Part shown: piece after piece, positions 37,301 through 44,927 of the stretch
Position numbering within the stretch: position 1 is the first letter of the stretch
Layout: each line of letters starts with the position of its first letter
Source of the DNA: Silvimonas iriomotensis
GTDB taxonomy: Bacteria > Pseudomonadota > Gammaproteobacteria > Burkholderiales > Chitinibacteraceae
Direction: 5' to 3'
DNA: 64,000 nt
Assembly (NCBI RefSeq): GCF_014645535.1
Contig: NZ_BMLX01000001.1
Span: forward strand, 303,169 to 367,168
Made by a program: the position numbers and the translations under genes
The notes under the pieces: model-generated
Seen by the model: only the letters and a program-made list of their open reading frames with translations
Databases searched by the model: none
What the model was told of the DNA's origin: nothing

Positions 37301-38270
37301 CCGGGCCTTCGTAGATACCGCGGCCCTGGGCGGCGCGGCCAATGGCACGGATGGCTTGCTCGTAAGAGGCCAGATAACGCTGGGCATCAGCCTCGGTCAT
37401 CGCGGCTTCGCCCAGCATGTCGTACGAATAACGGAAGCCTTCGTCTTCAAATTTGCGCGCGTTGGCCAGCGCTTCAGAGATGGTCTCGCCCGTCACAAAC
37501 TGTTCGCCCATCAGGCGCATGGCCATATCCACGCCCTTGCGCACCAGCGGCTCGCCACCCTTGCCGATAATACGGGTCAGCGCGCTGGACAGGCCGGATT
37601 CGGTATGTGTGGCCACCAGCTTGCCGGTCAGCAGCAAACCCCAGGTGGCGGCATTGACGAACAGCGACGGGCTCTGGCCCACGTGCGAGTGCCAGTTGCC
37701 ACGGGCGATCTTGTCGCGGATCAGCGCATCGCGGGTCGCTTTGTCCGGAATGCGCAGCAGCGCTTCGGCCAGGCACATCAGCGCTACGCCTTCTTGCGAC
37801 GACAGGCTGAACTCCTGGATCAGGCCCTGCACCAGACCTTCGCGACCGGTGCCGACTTTCTGTTCACGCAGTTTGCCTGCCAGCTTGCCGGCCAGTTGCT
37901 GTGCGTTGTGCGCCAGCGCCTGCGGCAATCGCGCTTGCTCAAGCAGGGCAGGCAGGCATTCCGGTTCCGGGCGGCGGTAAGCGGCGGTGATGGCAGCGCG
38001 CAAGACCGACTGCGGTTGCACGCTCTGGGCAAACTCCAGAAAAGGTTGCACCTGCGGGTGTTGTTCCGGCGCAACTTCGCCCTGGCTGGTGCCACCCTCG
38101 TCACCGCCAGTACCGGCAGTGAAAGTCTGGCCGCGTTCGATCTGTTCCAGCGTGTTGAAAATGGCTTGCTTGATCAGCCAGTGCGGCGTGCGATCAAGCT
38201 TGAGCGCGGCTTGTTTCAAGCGTTCGCGCGTCGATTCGTCCAGCTTGACGCCAAGGGTGGTGGTGCTCAT
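34305..38270 (-). CDS. putA: Bifunctional proline dehydrogenase / glutamate-semialdehyde dehydrogenase PutA
   Basis: Oxidises proline to glutamate in two steps with FAD and NAD, passing electrons to quinone; 1321 aa. Domains in order: N-terminal ribbon-helix-helix DNA-binding domain (residues 1-50, TTTLGVKLDESTRERLKQAA), the PRODH arm and TIM barrel (about 80-560, ending in RLLENGANTSF), the aldehyde dehydrogenase domain (about 640-1110, catalytic Cys in SAGQRCSALR), and a C-terminal ALDH-like flap domain. The RHH domain marks the type A trifunctional form that represses put genes when proline is low. ATG 38270 has AGGAAG upstream. Four GTTGCA sites lie in its promoter. No putP here. Confidence 0.97.
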   Translation of the reverse strand: MSTTTLGVKLDESTRERLKQAALKLDRTPHWLIKQAIFNTLEQIERGQTFTAGTGGDEGGTSQGEVAPEQHPQVQPFLEFAQSVQPQSVLRAAITAAYRRPEPECLPALLEQARLPQALAHNAQQLAGKLAGKLREQKVGTGREGLVQGLIQEFSLSSQEGVALMCLAEALLRIPDKATRDALIRDKIARGNWHSHVGQSPSLFVNAATWGLLLTGKLVATHTESGLSSALTRIIGKGGEPLVRKGVDMAMRLMGEQFVTGETISEALANARKFEDEGFRYSYDMLGEAAMTEADAQRYLASYEQAIRAIGRAAQGRGIYEGPGISIKLSALHPRYSRAQYDRVQSELYPRLKSLAVLARQFDIGINIDAEEADRLEISLDLLERLCFEPDLAGWNGIGFVVQAYQKRCPYVLDYLIDLARRSRHRLMIRLVKGAYWDSEIKRAQVDGLEGYPVYTRKVYTDVSYLACARKLLAVPEAVYPQFATHNAHTLATIYHLAGQNYYPGQYEFQCLHGMGEPLYEQVVGKLAEGKLNRPCRIYAPVGTHETLLAYLVRRLLENGANTSFVNRIGDETISLDELIADPVAVVEDMHLKEGTLGLPHPRIGLPAQLYGAARTNSAGLDLSNEQRLASLSAALLHGADEAWRATPLIEGVTPAATGGAEVLNPADHHDVVGHVIDATPADVELAMQAAVREAQIWQATPPAQRAALLERAADLMESRLQHLMGLIVREAGKSLPNAIAEVREAVDFLRYYAAQVRDHFSNDTHRPLGPVVCISPWNFPLAIFAGQVSAALAAGNTVLAKPAEQTPLIAAQAVQILHEAGIPAGAVQLLPGAGETIGAALVNDARTRGVMFTGSTQVARILQRNLAGRLSAHGTTIPLIAETGGQNAMIVDSSALTEQVVADVLASAFDSAGQRCSALRVLCLQEDIADRVLDMLKGGMQELVVGNPDRLATDVGPVIDAEAQAGIQNHIDALYGKGRKVYQAGEPEAGRHGTFIAPTLIELDSIAELEREVFGPVLHVVRWQRTADHAGLDQLLDQINATGYGLTMGIHTRIDETIAHIVSRAQVGNLYVNRNVVGAVVGVQPFGGEGLSGTGPKAGGPLYLHRLLSVCPQEAMRQTLSAATGLPAALNSATREQLLQPFASLQQWAAQHQPELAALCQKLQSASMTGTTLTLAGPTGERNTYALLPRERVLCVTSADDVLRQIATVLCIGAMAVVIKRAGTAETVAQLPAAVRARVELIEATQDLGSLEFDAVLHHGDSDELRTLSLAVAERNGPIIGVQGLAAGGEAFALERLLIERALSVNTAAAGGNASLMTIG

Positions 38271-38334
38271 GGTGCGCTTCCTGAAAAGGCAGATTGGCAA
38301 AAATACCAAAGGATTTTGCGCGCAGCATAAAGCG

Positions 38335-38391
38335 GGTGCAACCGGTGATCAATTGCGGTTGCACCCTATGGTGCAACCTTGCGGTGCAACC
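38335..38391. promoter_or_regulatory. PutA operator cluster (four GTTGCA sites)
   Basis: The nonamer GGTGCAACC occurs at 38335-38343, 38370-38378 and 38383-38391, and inverted (GGTTGCACC) at 38357-38365. Each contains GTTGCA, the sequence bound by the PutA RHH domain in E. coli. The last three sites start 13 bases apart. They lie 65-121 bases upstream of the putA ATG, consistent with autorepression. Confidence 0.8.
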
Positions 38392-38417
38392 GGTGGCAAA
38401 GGGCAGGGCGAATCGGG

Positions 38418-39221
38418 TTAAACCCAGTTTTTGCGCAGCAGAAAATCTGCAGTGACCAGCGCGGCATCCCAGGTCAGTTCAGCCAGGCGCGAGACCGTTT
38501 CCGGCACGCTGGTGGCGATGAACCCGGCAACTTCGCCATCGGTGTTGTGCGGGATGAAGTCCTGCGGCAACTGCAAGTCAAAGCAGTAGAGGATTTCGTC
38601 ATGCGTGCCATCTGTTTCATTGCGCGTGCTGCGCAACTGGCCGGCCGCCACCACCTGGCTGGCCAGCGCGGCCGGGACGCCGGCTTCTTCCCACAATTCG
38701 CGGATGGCACAGCTGGTGGCGTCTTCGCCGGCAGACATCCCGCCTGCGGCCAGGTTATCCAGCCGGCCCGGGTCTACCGCCTTGCTGGCTGCTCGCTGGC
38801 CAATCCACAGATGCTGGTCTTGCCGCCAGCCATTGATATGCACCGCCAGACTTAACATGCCAAAGCGCCGGAACGCGCCCCGTTCCAGCTGGAACAACGG
38901 GCGCGAGAGGTCCGGCGTGCCGTCGGCATTGGGGGCGAGCACGGTGTAAAGCTCGTTGCGCCAGCCCCGGATCAACCCGGCCGTTTTCATGGCCAGCGCC
39001 GCATCGGTCAGGATACGGGCGGCTTCTTCGCCGGTGTTTGCCAGCAGAACCACGCCCCGCGCCTGGCGCGAGAACGCCGGGCTGTGCGTCAGCAGGAATT
39101 CAACCGTCACCGGCTCCAGCCAGCCCAGTTCAAAACCCAGGATGGTGAAGCGGGTGAGGTGGTCTGTGACCAGCTGCGGCTGCGTTGCGAGATGTTGTTC
39201 AACCTGCTGGCGCAATGACAT
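38418..39221 (-). CDS. DUF4743-Nudix hydrolase
   Basis: 267 aa. An N-terminal DUF4743 domain (about 1-115, ending in RGWRNELYTVLA) precedes a Nudix domain with a complete box, GGMSAGEDATSCAIRELWEEAGV. The same two-domain layout occurs in yeast YJR142W and the C-terminal part of Tnr3, which remove oxidised (damaged) thiamine diphosphates; that activity is inferred by family. The ATG at 39221 overlaps the stop of the upstream GntR gene (TGATG) with GGAAG 7 bases before, so the two are translated together. Confidence 0.88.
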   Translation of the reverse strand: MSLRQQVEQHLATQPQLVTDHLTRFTILGFELGWLEPVTVEFLLTHSPAFSRQARGVVLLANTGEEAARILTDAALAMKTAGLIRGWRNELYTVLAPNADGTPDLSRPLFQLERGAFRRFGMLSLAVHINGWRQDQHLWIGQRAASKAVDPGRLDNLAAGGMSAGEDATSCAIRELWEEAGVPAALASQVVAAGQLRSTRNETDGTHDEILYCFDLQLPQDFIPHNTDGEVAGFIATSVPETVSRLAELTWDAALVTADFLLRKNWV

Positions 39222-39952
39222 CAAACGGCTTCCGGTTCAAACAAGAGTTGTACGGCGTCACCGGCAAAGCGGGTAATGCCGTATTCGATGGGCACGCCCA
39301 CGGCGTCCACGTAGACGCTTTCCACAAACAGGATGGGTTGCGTCTTGGGTTGCCCCAGTTGCTGCGCGCATTCGGCTTCAGGCAGGCGGGTGCTGACCCG
39401 GCTCAGTTTGCGGCTGTATTCGTTGATACCGACGACGCCCAGCGCCGTGGCAACCGAACCATGCTGTTTATACAGCGTGTCAAAGCCCTTGAAGCGCGGC
39501 AACGGAAAATACTGGGTACACACGCCAATGACGCGGCCATCGACCACATCCAGCGCATCCACTTGCAACGCGGGTGTGCCGTTAGAGACGCCCAGCATGG
39601 CGCAGACTTCATCGCGCGGCACTACCTCGCGCGAGCGCTGGACCTGGCTGGTGCCGGCCAGTTGCTGTTTTTCCAGGCTGTGCGAAAAACGGCTGCGTTT
39701 GCCCAGTTTGTAGTCGATGAATTCTTCCTGCACAAACGTGCCGCGACCCTGTTCGATCCGCACAAGGCCCCGTGCCTCCAGCGCTTGCACGGCGCGGCGC
39801 ACGGTGTGGCGGTTTACCCCGAAGCGGCTGGCCAGTTCGGTTTCGTTAGGCAGGCGTTCACGCAGGATCTTGCGGGCAATTTCGGCGGCCAGGGTTTCTT
39901 CAATCTGGCGCCACAAGGCAATACCGGAACCACGTTCTACGTTGATGTTCAT
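39221..39952 (-). CDS. GntR-family regulator, HutC/PhnF type
   Basis: 243 aa. An N-terminal winged helix (ALWRQIEETLAAEIARKIL, then NETELASRFGVNRHTVRRAVQALEARGLVRIEQGRGTFV) is joined to a UTRA effector domain (about 90-235). The sequence is closest in style to PhnF, but no phosphonate genes are near. The coupled downstream gene is a Nudix hydrolase, so the effector may be a metabolite linked to that enzyme. A perfect 12-base palindrome of the HutC-operator type lies 82 bases upstream and probably mediates autoregulation. Confidence 0.88.
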   Translation of the reverse strand: MNINVERGSGIALWRQIEETLAAEIARKILRERLPNETELASRFGVNRHTVRRAVQALEARGLVRIEQGRGTFVQEEFIDYKLGKRSRFSHSLEKQQLAGTSQVQRSREVVPRDEVCAMLGVSNGTPALQVDALDVVDGRVIGVCTQYFPLPRFKGFDTLYKQHGSVATALGVVGINEYSRKLSRVSTRLPEAECAQQLGQPKTQPILFVESVYVDAVGVPIEYGITRFAGDAVQLLFEPEAV

Positions 39953-40033
39953 TTATTGTTGTCCTGAGGGGGAGTGCGGCACGCCGCCGCCAACCGGTAC
40001 CGGTTCATGGCGCCATCTTAACGCAGGCTTATT

Positions 40034-40045
40034 TCATCTAGATGA
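40034..40045. promoter_or_regulatory. Candidate HutC-type operator
   Basis: TCATCTAGATGA, a perfect palindrome with the TCTAGA core shared by HutC-subfamily sites such as TGGTCTAGACCA of NagR/DasR. It lies in the divergent region between the GntR gene and fumarase, closer to the regulator. Confidence 0.5.
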
Positions 40046-40055
40046 TTACACTACC

Positions 40056-40067
40056 GACCGTTCGGTC
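40056..40067. promoter_or_regulatory. TetR-like inverted repeat upstream of fumarase
   Basis: GACCG-tt-CGGTC, a short perfect inverted repeat in the style of TetR-family operators, 10 bases from the HutC-type palindrome. Which gene and which regulator it serves is unknown. The remaining 180 bases to the fumarase start show nothing distinct. Confidence 0.3.
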
Positions 40068-40245
40068 ATTTTGTCGGGTCTGCATGAAGTATTTGTGTCA
40101 CAACACCTCAAGTAACTGACAAATCAGGTGTTTTGCTTATGGGATAGTGTGTTCGGCGGTATACGTGTAACCCGCTTCGGCATGACTACACGCGCCAGGG
40201 TAAAATCGGCGTTTTCTGACCTTTGCCCGCACCACGGAGTACGTC

Positions 40246-41766
40246 ATGACCGTCATCCGCCAGGACGACCTGATCGAAAGCATTGCCGATTCGCTGCAGT
40301 ACATCAGCTATTACCACCCGGCCGACTATATCAAGGCGCTGGGCGAGGCTTACGAGCGTGAAGAGAGCCCGGCGGCCAAAGACGCCATCGCGCAGATTCT
40401 GACCAACAGCCGCATGTGTGCAGAAGGCCATCGCCCCATTTGTCAGGACACCGGCATTGTTACCTGTTTTGTGCGCGTCGGCATGAATGTGCAGTGGGCC
40501 GGCGCGACCATGGGCGTGACCGACATGATCAATGAAGGCGTGCGCCGCGCTTATCTGCATCCGGACAACAAACTGCGCGCGTCCATCCTGATGGACCCGG
40601 CAGGCGGGCGCAAGAACACCAAAGACAATACCCCGGCCGTGATCCATTACGAGATCGTGCCGGGCGATACCATCGAAGTGGATATCGCTGCCAAGGGCGG
40701 CGGCTCTGAGAACAAATCCAAGTTTGTCATGCTCAACCCGTCTGACTCGATCGTGGACTGGGTGATCAAGACCGTACCGTTGATGGGCGCCGGCTGGTGC
40801 CCGCCGGGCATGCTGGGCATCGGCATTGGCGGCACCGCAGAAAAAGCCATGCTGATGGCCAAAGAGTCGCTCATGGAAGAAATCGACATCCATGAACTGA
40901 TCGCCCGCGGCCCGCAAAACCGTGTGGAAGAACTGCGCCTGGAACTCTACGAGAAGGTCAACGCGCTGGGCATTGGCGCGCAAGGCTTGGGCGGCCTGGC
41001 CACCGTGCTGGATGTGAAGATCAAGGATTACCCGACCCACGCCGCCAGCCTGCCTGTGGCCATGATCCCCAACTGCGCCGCCACCCGCCACGTGCACTTT
41101 GTGCTGGATGGCTCCGGCCCGGCCCAACTGGAAGCGCCCAAGCTGGAAGACTGGCCGGACGTTACCTGGACACCGTCGGCCGCTGCTACGCGCGTTGATC
41201 TGAACACAATCACGCCGGAACAGGTGGCGCAATGGCAACCGGGCCAGACGCTGCTGTTGAACGGCAAGCTGCTGACCGGCCGCGACGCCGCGCACAAGCG
41301 CATGATCGACATGCTGAACAAGGGCGAGAAGCTGCCGGTGGACTTCACCAACCGGTTCATTTACTACGTGGGCCCGGTTGACCCGGTGCGTGATGAAGTC
41401 GTTGGCCCGGCCGGCCCGACCACTGCCACGCGCATGGACAAGTTCACCCGCCAGATGCTGGAAACCACCGGCCTGCTGGGCATGGTGGGCAAGGCCGAAC
41501 GCGGCCCGACCGCCGTGGAAGCCATCAAGGACAACAAGGCCGTGTACCTGATGGCCGTGGGTGGCGCAGCGTATCTGGTCTCCAAGGCAATCAAGCACAG
41601 CCAGGTGGTGGCGTTTGCCGATCTGGGCATGGAAGCCATTTACGAGTTTGACGTGGTGGATATGCCGGTGACGGTGGCGGTCGATAGCAACGGCACATCG
41701 GTACACGCCGTGGCCCCGAAAGAATGGCAGGCAAAGATCGGCAAGATCCCGGTCTCGGTCGGCTGA
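40246..41766 (+). CDS. Class I fumarate hydratase (iron-sulfur)
   Basis: Oxygen-sensitive [4Fe-4S] fumarase of the TCA cycle, interconverting fumarate and malate; 506 aa as in FumA/FumB. Cluster cysteines appear in PICQDTG, PNCAATRH and GWCPPG contexts. The C-terminal beta domain has VDPVRDEVVGPAGPTTATRMDKFT, the substrate-binding region. Monocistronic with a strong bidirectional terminator. Whether a class II FumC also exists cannot be told here. Confidence 0.95.
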   Translation: MTVIRQDDLIESIADSLQYISYYHPADYIKALGEAYEREESPAAKDAIAQILTNSRMCAEGHRPICQDTGIVTCFVRVGMNVQWAGATMGVTDMINEGVRRAYLHPDNKLRASILMDPAGGRKNTKDNTPAVIHYEIVPGDTIEVDIAAKGGGSENKSKFVMLNPSDSIVDWVIKTVPLMGAGWCPPGMLGIGIGGTAEKAMLMAKESLMEEIDIHELIARGPQNRVEELRLELYEKVNALGIGAQGLGGLATVLDVKIKDYPTHAASLPVAMIPNCAATRHVHFVLDGSGPAQLEAPKLEDWPDVTWTPSAAATRVDLNTITPEQVAQWQPGQTLLLNGKLLTGRDAAHKRMIDMLNKGEKLPVDFTNRFIYYVGPVDPVRDEVVGPAGPTTATRMDKFTRQMLETTGLLGMVGKAERGPTAVEAIKDNKAVYLMAVGGAAYLVSKAIKHSQVVAFADLGMEAIYEFDVVDMPVTVAVDSNGTSVHAVAPKEWQAKIGKIPVSVG

Positions 41767-41783
41767 TCTGCTGGTACAGCAAG

Positions 41784-41819
41784 CAACAAAAAAGGCAGCC
41801 TGGGCTGCCTTTTTTGTTG
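41784..41819. terminator. Bidirectional intrinsic terminator
   Basis: CAACAAAAAAGGCAGCC/GGCTGCCTTTTTTGTTG, a nearly perfect 17-base stem between convergent fumarase and lprI-like genes. Confidence 0.93.
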
Positions 41820-41839
41820 TGCGCAAGATGCTGGCGCTG

Positions 41840-42229
41840 TTACTGGCCCAGCTTGCTGGCTTCGCAACCGGTGCTGCTGCACTCGCGCTGACGCTCTTTC
41901 AGGAAATCCAGGCGTTCTTGCGACATGGTGATCGCGCAATCCAGGTTCACAAAGTACATATCGCTCTCTTCGCGGCTGCACTTGGCATCGCGGTTCTTGA
42001 TCCAGGCCAGCTGGCCTTGCTTGAGCGTGTTTTGCTGATCCGGCGTCAGTTGCTTGCGCAGTTCAGTGTACGTCTGGTTCAGCGACTTGTCGGTTTGCGA
42101 GAACAGGTTGCCGGCACAGTAAACGGTATCAAACGCGTTGCGCGGCTTGCCGCAACCGGCAGCCTGGGCGCCTGCGGCGAAAGTGGCGATCACGAGGGCA
42201 GCGCCGAAAACCAGGGATTTGTTCATCAT
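41840..42229 (-). CDS. Lysozyme-inhibitor LprI-like exported protein
   Basis: About 129 aa. A Sec signal (MMNKSLVFGAALVIATFAAGAQA) is followed by a Cys-rich helical domain with TYTELRKQLTPDQQNTLKQGQLAWIKNRDAKC, the hallmark of the LprI family (PF07007). It has six cysteines likely to form disulfides in the periplasm. Some members inhibit host lysozyme; for most the role is unknown. Two adjacent ATGs (42229, 42226) share the AGGA site; either is possible, while the long upstream extension is not a signal peptide and is rejected. Confidence 0.85.
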   Translation of the reverse strand: MMNKSLVFGAALVIATFAAGAQAAGCGKPRNAFDTVYCAGNLFSQTDKSLNQTYTELRKQLTPDQQNTLKQGQLAWIKNRDAKCSREESDMYFVNLDCAITMSQERLDFLKERQRECSSTGCEASKLGQ

Positions 42230-42406
42230 TTTGATCCTGAAGGCAAAACGCCGCGAGGGCGTGATAGGTCGGTCAGAAGCGGCGGCCGGGCAGAGGCCCG
42301 AAAAAGGCCGTGGCTTCATCGCGGCGATTATATGCCGGGGTCATTGCAAAATCGATTTATCCCTGCATCAATCTGACGCATTTGTTGGTTTTGCCGCCAG
42401 ACGTAC

Positions 42407-43384
42407 TCAGACACTACCCAGTGCAATGCTGTAGACCGCAGCCGCCAGCTTGATCGGATCATGCCGTGCGGTGCCGTCGCTGAGGTTGGCAATGCGCGCA
42501 GAGATGGCCTCTACGCCCATTTCCCGGAGTTTGTCGAAATCGTTGATCACCGGGCGTGCTTCTTCGGCTTCATAACGCCCCAGCACATCGGTCGGCAAGC
42601 TTTCTTCATTCAGAATGACTTTGCTTACACGTTCAATGCCGTGATCCAGAATCGCCTGCACGTGCTGCGATGCCGTCATGTCATCGGTTTCGCCGTGTTC
42701 GGTCATCAGGTTGCAGATATAGACCTTCTCTGCCCGGGTATTGGCGTTGATGGCGGCCGCGATCTCCGGCAGCAACAGGTTGGGCAGCACGCTGGTAAAC
42801 ACGCTGCCTGGCCCCAGTACGATCACATCTGCGTTCTCGATCGCTTTGACGGCCAGGGGTTCAGCGTGGACATCCTGATCAAAAAATACCCGCTGGATGC
42901 GTGAGCCCTGGAAAGCCAGTTGCGATTCACCCTTGAACACGCGGCCATCCTGCAACTGGGCGTGCAGTACGGTGGCGTGGGGGCAGGCGGGGTAAACCCG
43001 GCCCTTGATATTGAGCACCTTGCCGATGTTTTCCACGGCCTCGACAAAATTGCCGTGAGTCAGGCTGAACATGGCCACAATCAACAAATTGCCCAGCGAA
43101 TGCCCGTCCAGATAATGCCCGCCTTCATCGCTCTGGAAGCGGAACTGCAACAGGTCGCGGAAAATGCCCTCGGCCTCGCTCAAGGCCACCAGCACGTTGC
43201 GGATATCCCCGGGCGGGGGCACTTTGAGTTCGCGGTTCAGAATGCCGGAGGAACCGCCATCATCGGCCACGGTGACAATGGCAGAGATATCCACCGGGAA
43301 ATGCTTCAACCCGCGCAAGAGCGAAGATAAGCCGGTGCCGCCACCCAGCGCGACAACTTTAGGGTAGGTCAGATGAAAGGGCAT
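42407..43384 (-). CDS. UDP-sugar-binding gluconeogenesis factor YvcK (CofD-like)
   Basis: 325 aa, CofD-like Rossmann fold. The N-terminus KVVALGGGTGLSSLLRGLK and the following IVTVADDGGSSGILNREL are the family signature, with PPPGDIRNVLVAL and ADVIVLGPGSVFTSVLPNLL after. In Bacillus and Listeria YvcK binds UDP-GlcNAc and links carbon state to wall synthesis; its role in proteobacteria is hardly known. The neighbouring Cra-like gene (91 bases upstream, same strand) suggests shared control by carbon source. Confidence 0.92.
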   Translation of the reverse strand: MPFHLTYPKVVALGGGTGLSSLLRGLKHFPVDISAIVTVADDGGSSGILNRELKVPPPGDIRNVLVALSEAEGIFRDLLQFRFQSDEGGHYLDGHSLGNLLIVAMFSLTHGNFVEAVENIGKVLNIKGRVYPACPHATVLHAQLQDGRVFKGESQLAFQGSRIQRVFFDQDVHAEPLAVKAIENADVIVLGPGSVFTSVLPNLLLPEIAAAINANTRAEKVYICNLMTEHGETDDMTASQHVQAILDHGIERVSKVILNEESLPTDVLGRYEAEEARPVINDFDKLREMGVEAISARIANLSDGTARHDPIKLAAAVYSIALGSV

Positions 43385-43475
43385 GCTGTCGGTTCCACAT
43401 CAACGACGGATTCATACGGCAGTGTAGCGCCGCATGACAAGGCGCGGGTATCAGGCCAGTTACAAAGCCAGGTAT

Positions 43476-44492
43476 TTACGAAGTAGCGCGCGGGCTGCGG
43501 TAATGCACGCGGGCGGGTACGCGGGTGCTGGTCTGGGTTTGTCCTTCCAGCAAGGCCAGCACGCGGGACAGGCTCTCGCTGGCCAGTCCGTTGGCATCTT
43601 GCACGATGGCGTCGATCGACAAGGGCAGGCAATCGAGCAACTGATGATCATCAAACGTCAGCAAACGGCCCGGCGCCTGGGTCAGCTTGTGTTGCTCATT
43701 CAAAAACGCCAGTACGCCCTCCAGCAAGGTGATTGCGCCGACAAACAACACCTCAGGGTAACGCTGATGCGCCGCGAACCATTGCTGCATCATGGCGTAA
43801 CCGGATTCACGCTGGTAATCACGCTGGAACACCAGTTCTTCACGCACCGGCAAGCCATGGCTGACCAGCGCCTGCGTGTAACCAGCAAGGCGATCGCGGC
43901 TGGCAGACACGTCTGGCTGCCCGCCGAAATACACCACCTCACGCGCGCCGGCCGCCAGCGCCTCGCCAATCAGGCCGGCGACGATGCCGGTCGCATCGGT
44001 AATCACCGAGGGCACCGGCAAACCGTCTACCGCCCGGTCTACAAACACAATAGGCAGCCGTTTGAGCCATTTCTGGTAATGCGCCGGATCGGTGGCGCAA
44101 GGCACCACAATCACCCCATCCACCTGCCGCGCCACCAGATGCGCAATGCAATCGGTCTCCAGCGCCGGGTCTTCATCGCTGGTCACCATCATCATCTGGT
44201 AACCGCGCTCGCGGCATTGCGTCTCTACCGCTTGCGCCAGCGCCGAATGCGCCGAATTGGTCAGATCAGGAATCACCAGCCCGATAGTATGGCTGCGCCG
44301 CGAACGCAGCGCGCGCGCCGACTGGGAAGGGCTGAAATGATGCTCCGCCGCCACCTGCAACACCCGCTCTACCGTGGCTTTGGAAATACGATAGCGCTCG
44401 GCGTAGCCATTGAGCACCATACTGGCCGTGGTACGGGATACTTTGGCAAGACGGGCAATGTCATCAATGGTCAGACGCTCGAACTGGCTCAC
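43476..44492 (-). CDS. LacI-family regulator, Cra/FruR-like
   Basis: 338 aa. The HTH LTIDDIARLAKVSRTTASMVLNG and the hinge AARALRS-like segment (SARALRSRRSHTIGLVIPDLTNS) are followed by a periplasmic-binding-protein-type sensor. The order and wording (TASMVLNGYAERYRISKATVERVLQVAAEH; GLVIPDLTN; QRDYQRESGYAMMQQWF) track Cra/FruR of gammaproteobacteria, which senses fructose phosphates. GTG at 44492 is my start: AGGAAAG lies 7 bases before it, whereas the longer frame begins with TTG without a site. No fructose PTS genes in the window. Confidence 0.85.
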   Translation of the reverse strand: MSQFERLTIDDIARLAKVSRTTASMVLNGYAERYRISKATVERVLQVAAEHHFSPSQSARALRSRRSHTIGLVIPDLTNSAHSALAQAVETQCRERGYQMMMVTSDEDPALETDCIAHLVARQVDGVIVVPCATDPAHYQKWLKRLPIVFVDRAVDGLPVPSVITDATGIVAGLIGEALAAGAREVVYFGGQPDVSASRDRLAGYTQALVSHGLPVREELVFQRDYQRESGYAMMQQWFAAHQRYPEVLFVGAITLLEGVLAFLNEQHKLTQAPGRLLTFDDHQLLDCLPLSIDAIVQDANGLASESLSRVLALLEGQTQTSTRVPARVHYRSPRATS

Positions 44493-44669
44493 GCTCAGGC
44501 TTTCCTGCAAAGAAGAGGATCAAGTGCCCGCCACAGGACTGTGAAGCAGGTCACAAAGGCATCCATTGTATCGGCCCTGCCGATCACGTGCGACCTGCAA
44601 ACAGAGACTTTGGCAACGCGCAGAAATCGAGTACAAATAAAGGTTTATGCGCTTTGTTTACAATCAGGC

Positions 44670-44698
44670 TTGGCAAGTTGGGCGGGATAAAGTATAGT
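44670..44698 (+). promoter_or_regulatory. Sigma-70 promoter of tRNA-Ser
   Basis: TTGGCA (44670-44675), 17-base spacer, TATAGT (44693-44698). The mature tRNA 5' end follows 15 bases later. Confidence 0.8.
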
Positions 44699-44712
44699 TC
44701 GGCCTCCTCTGC

Positions 44713-44803
44713 GGAGAGATGGATGAGTGGTTTAAGTCGCACGCCTGGAAAGCGTGTATAGGTTAATAGCCTATCGGGGGTTCGAATCCCCCTCTCTCCG
44801 CCA
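44713..44803 (+). tRNA. tRNA-Ser (GGA)
   Basis: 91-base class II tRNA with encoded CCA. Acceptor GGAGAGA/TCTCTCC, anticodon loop CTGGAAA (GGA), long variable arm (TATAGGTTAATAGCCTATC), T-loop GGTTCGAATCC. Confidence 0.98.
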
Positions 44804-44812
44804 GTATTACTG

Positions 44813-44842
44813 AAAAAAGCCCTGACTCGTCAGGGCTTTTTT
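44813..44842. terminator. Intrinsic terminator after tRNA-Ser
   Basis: AAAAAAGCCCTGAC/GTCAGGGCTTTTTT hairpin, 9 bases after the tRNA. The symmetric tracts could also stop the convergent chemoreceptor transcript. Confidence 0.93.
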
Positions 44843-44927
44843 CATTTCTGCTTCACCCAACGCAGCACCCGCCACCCGCACACCGCAGCCCAAGGCTTTC
44901 GCCCGCACGACTGGCACGCCAGCTATC

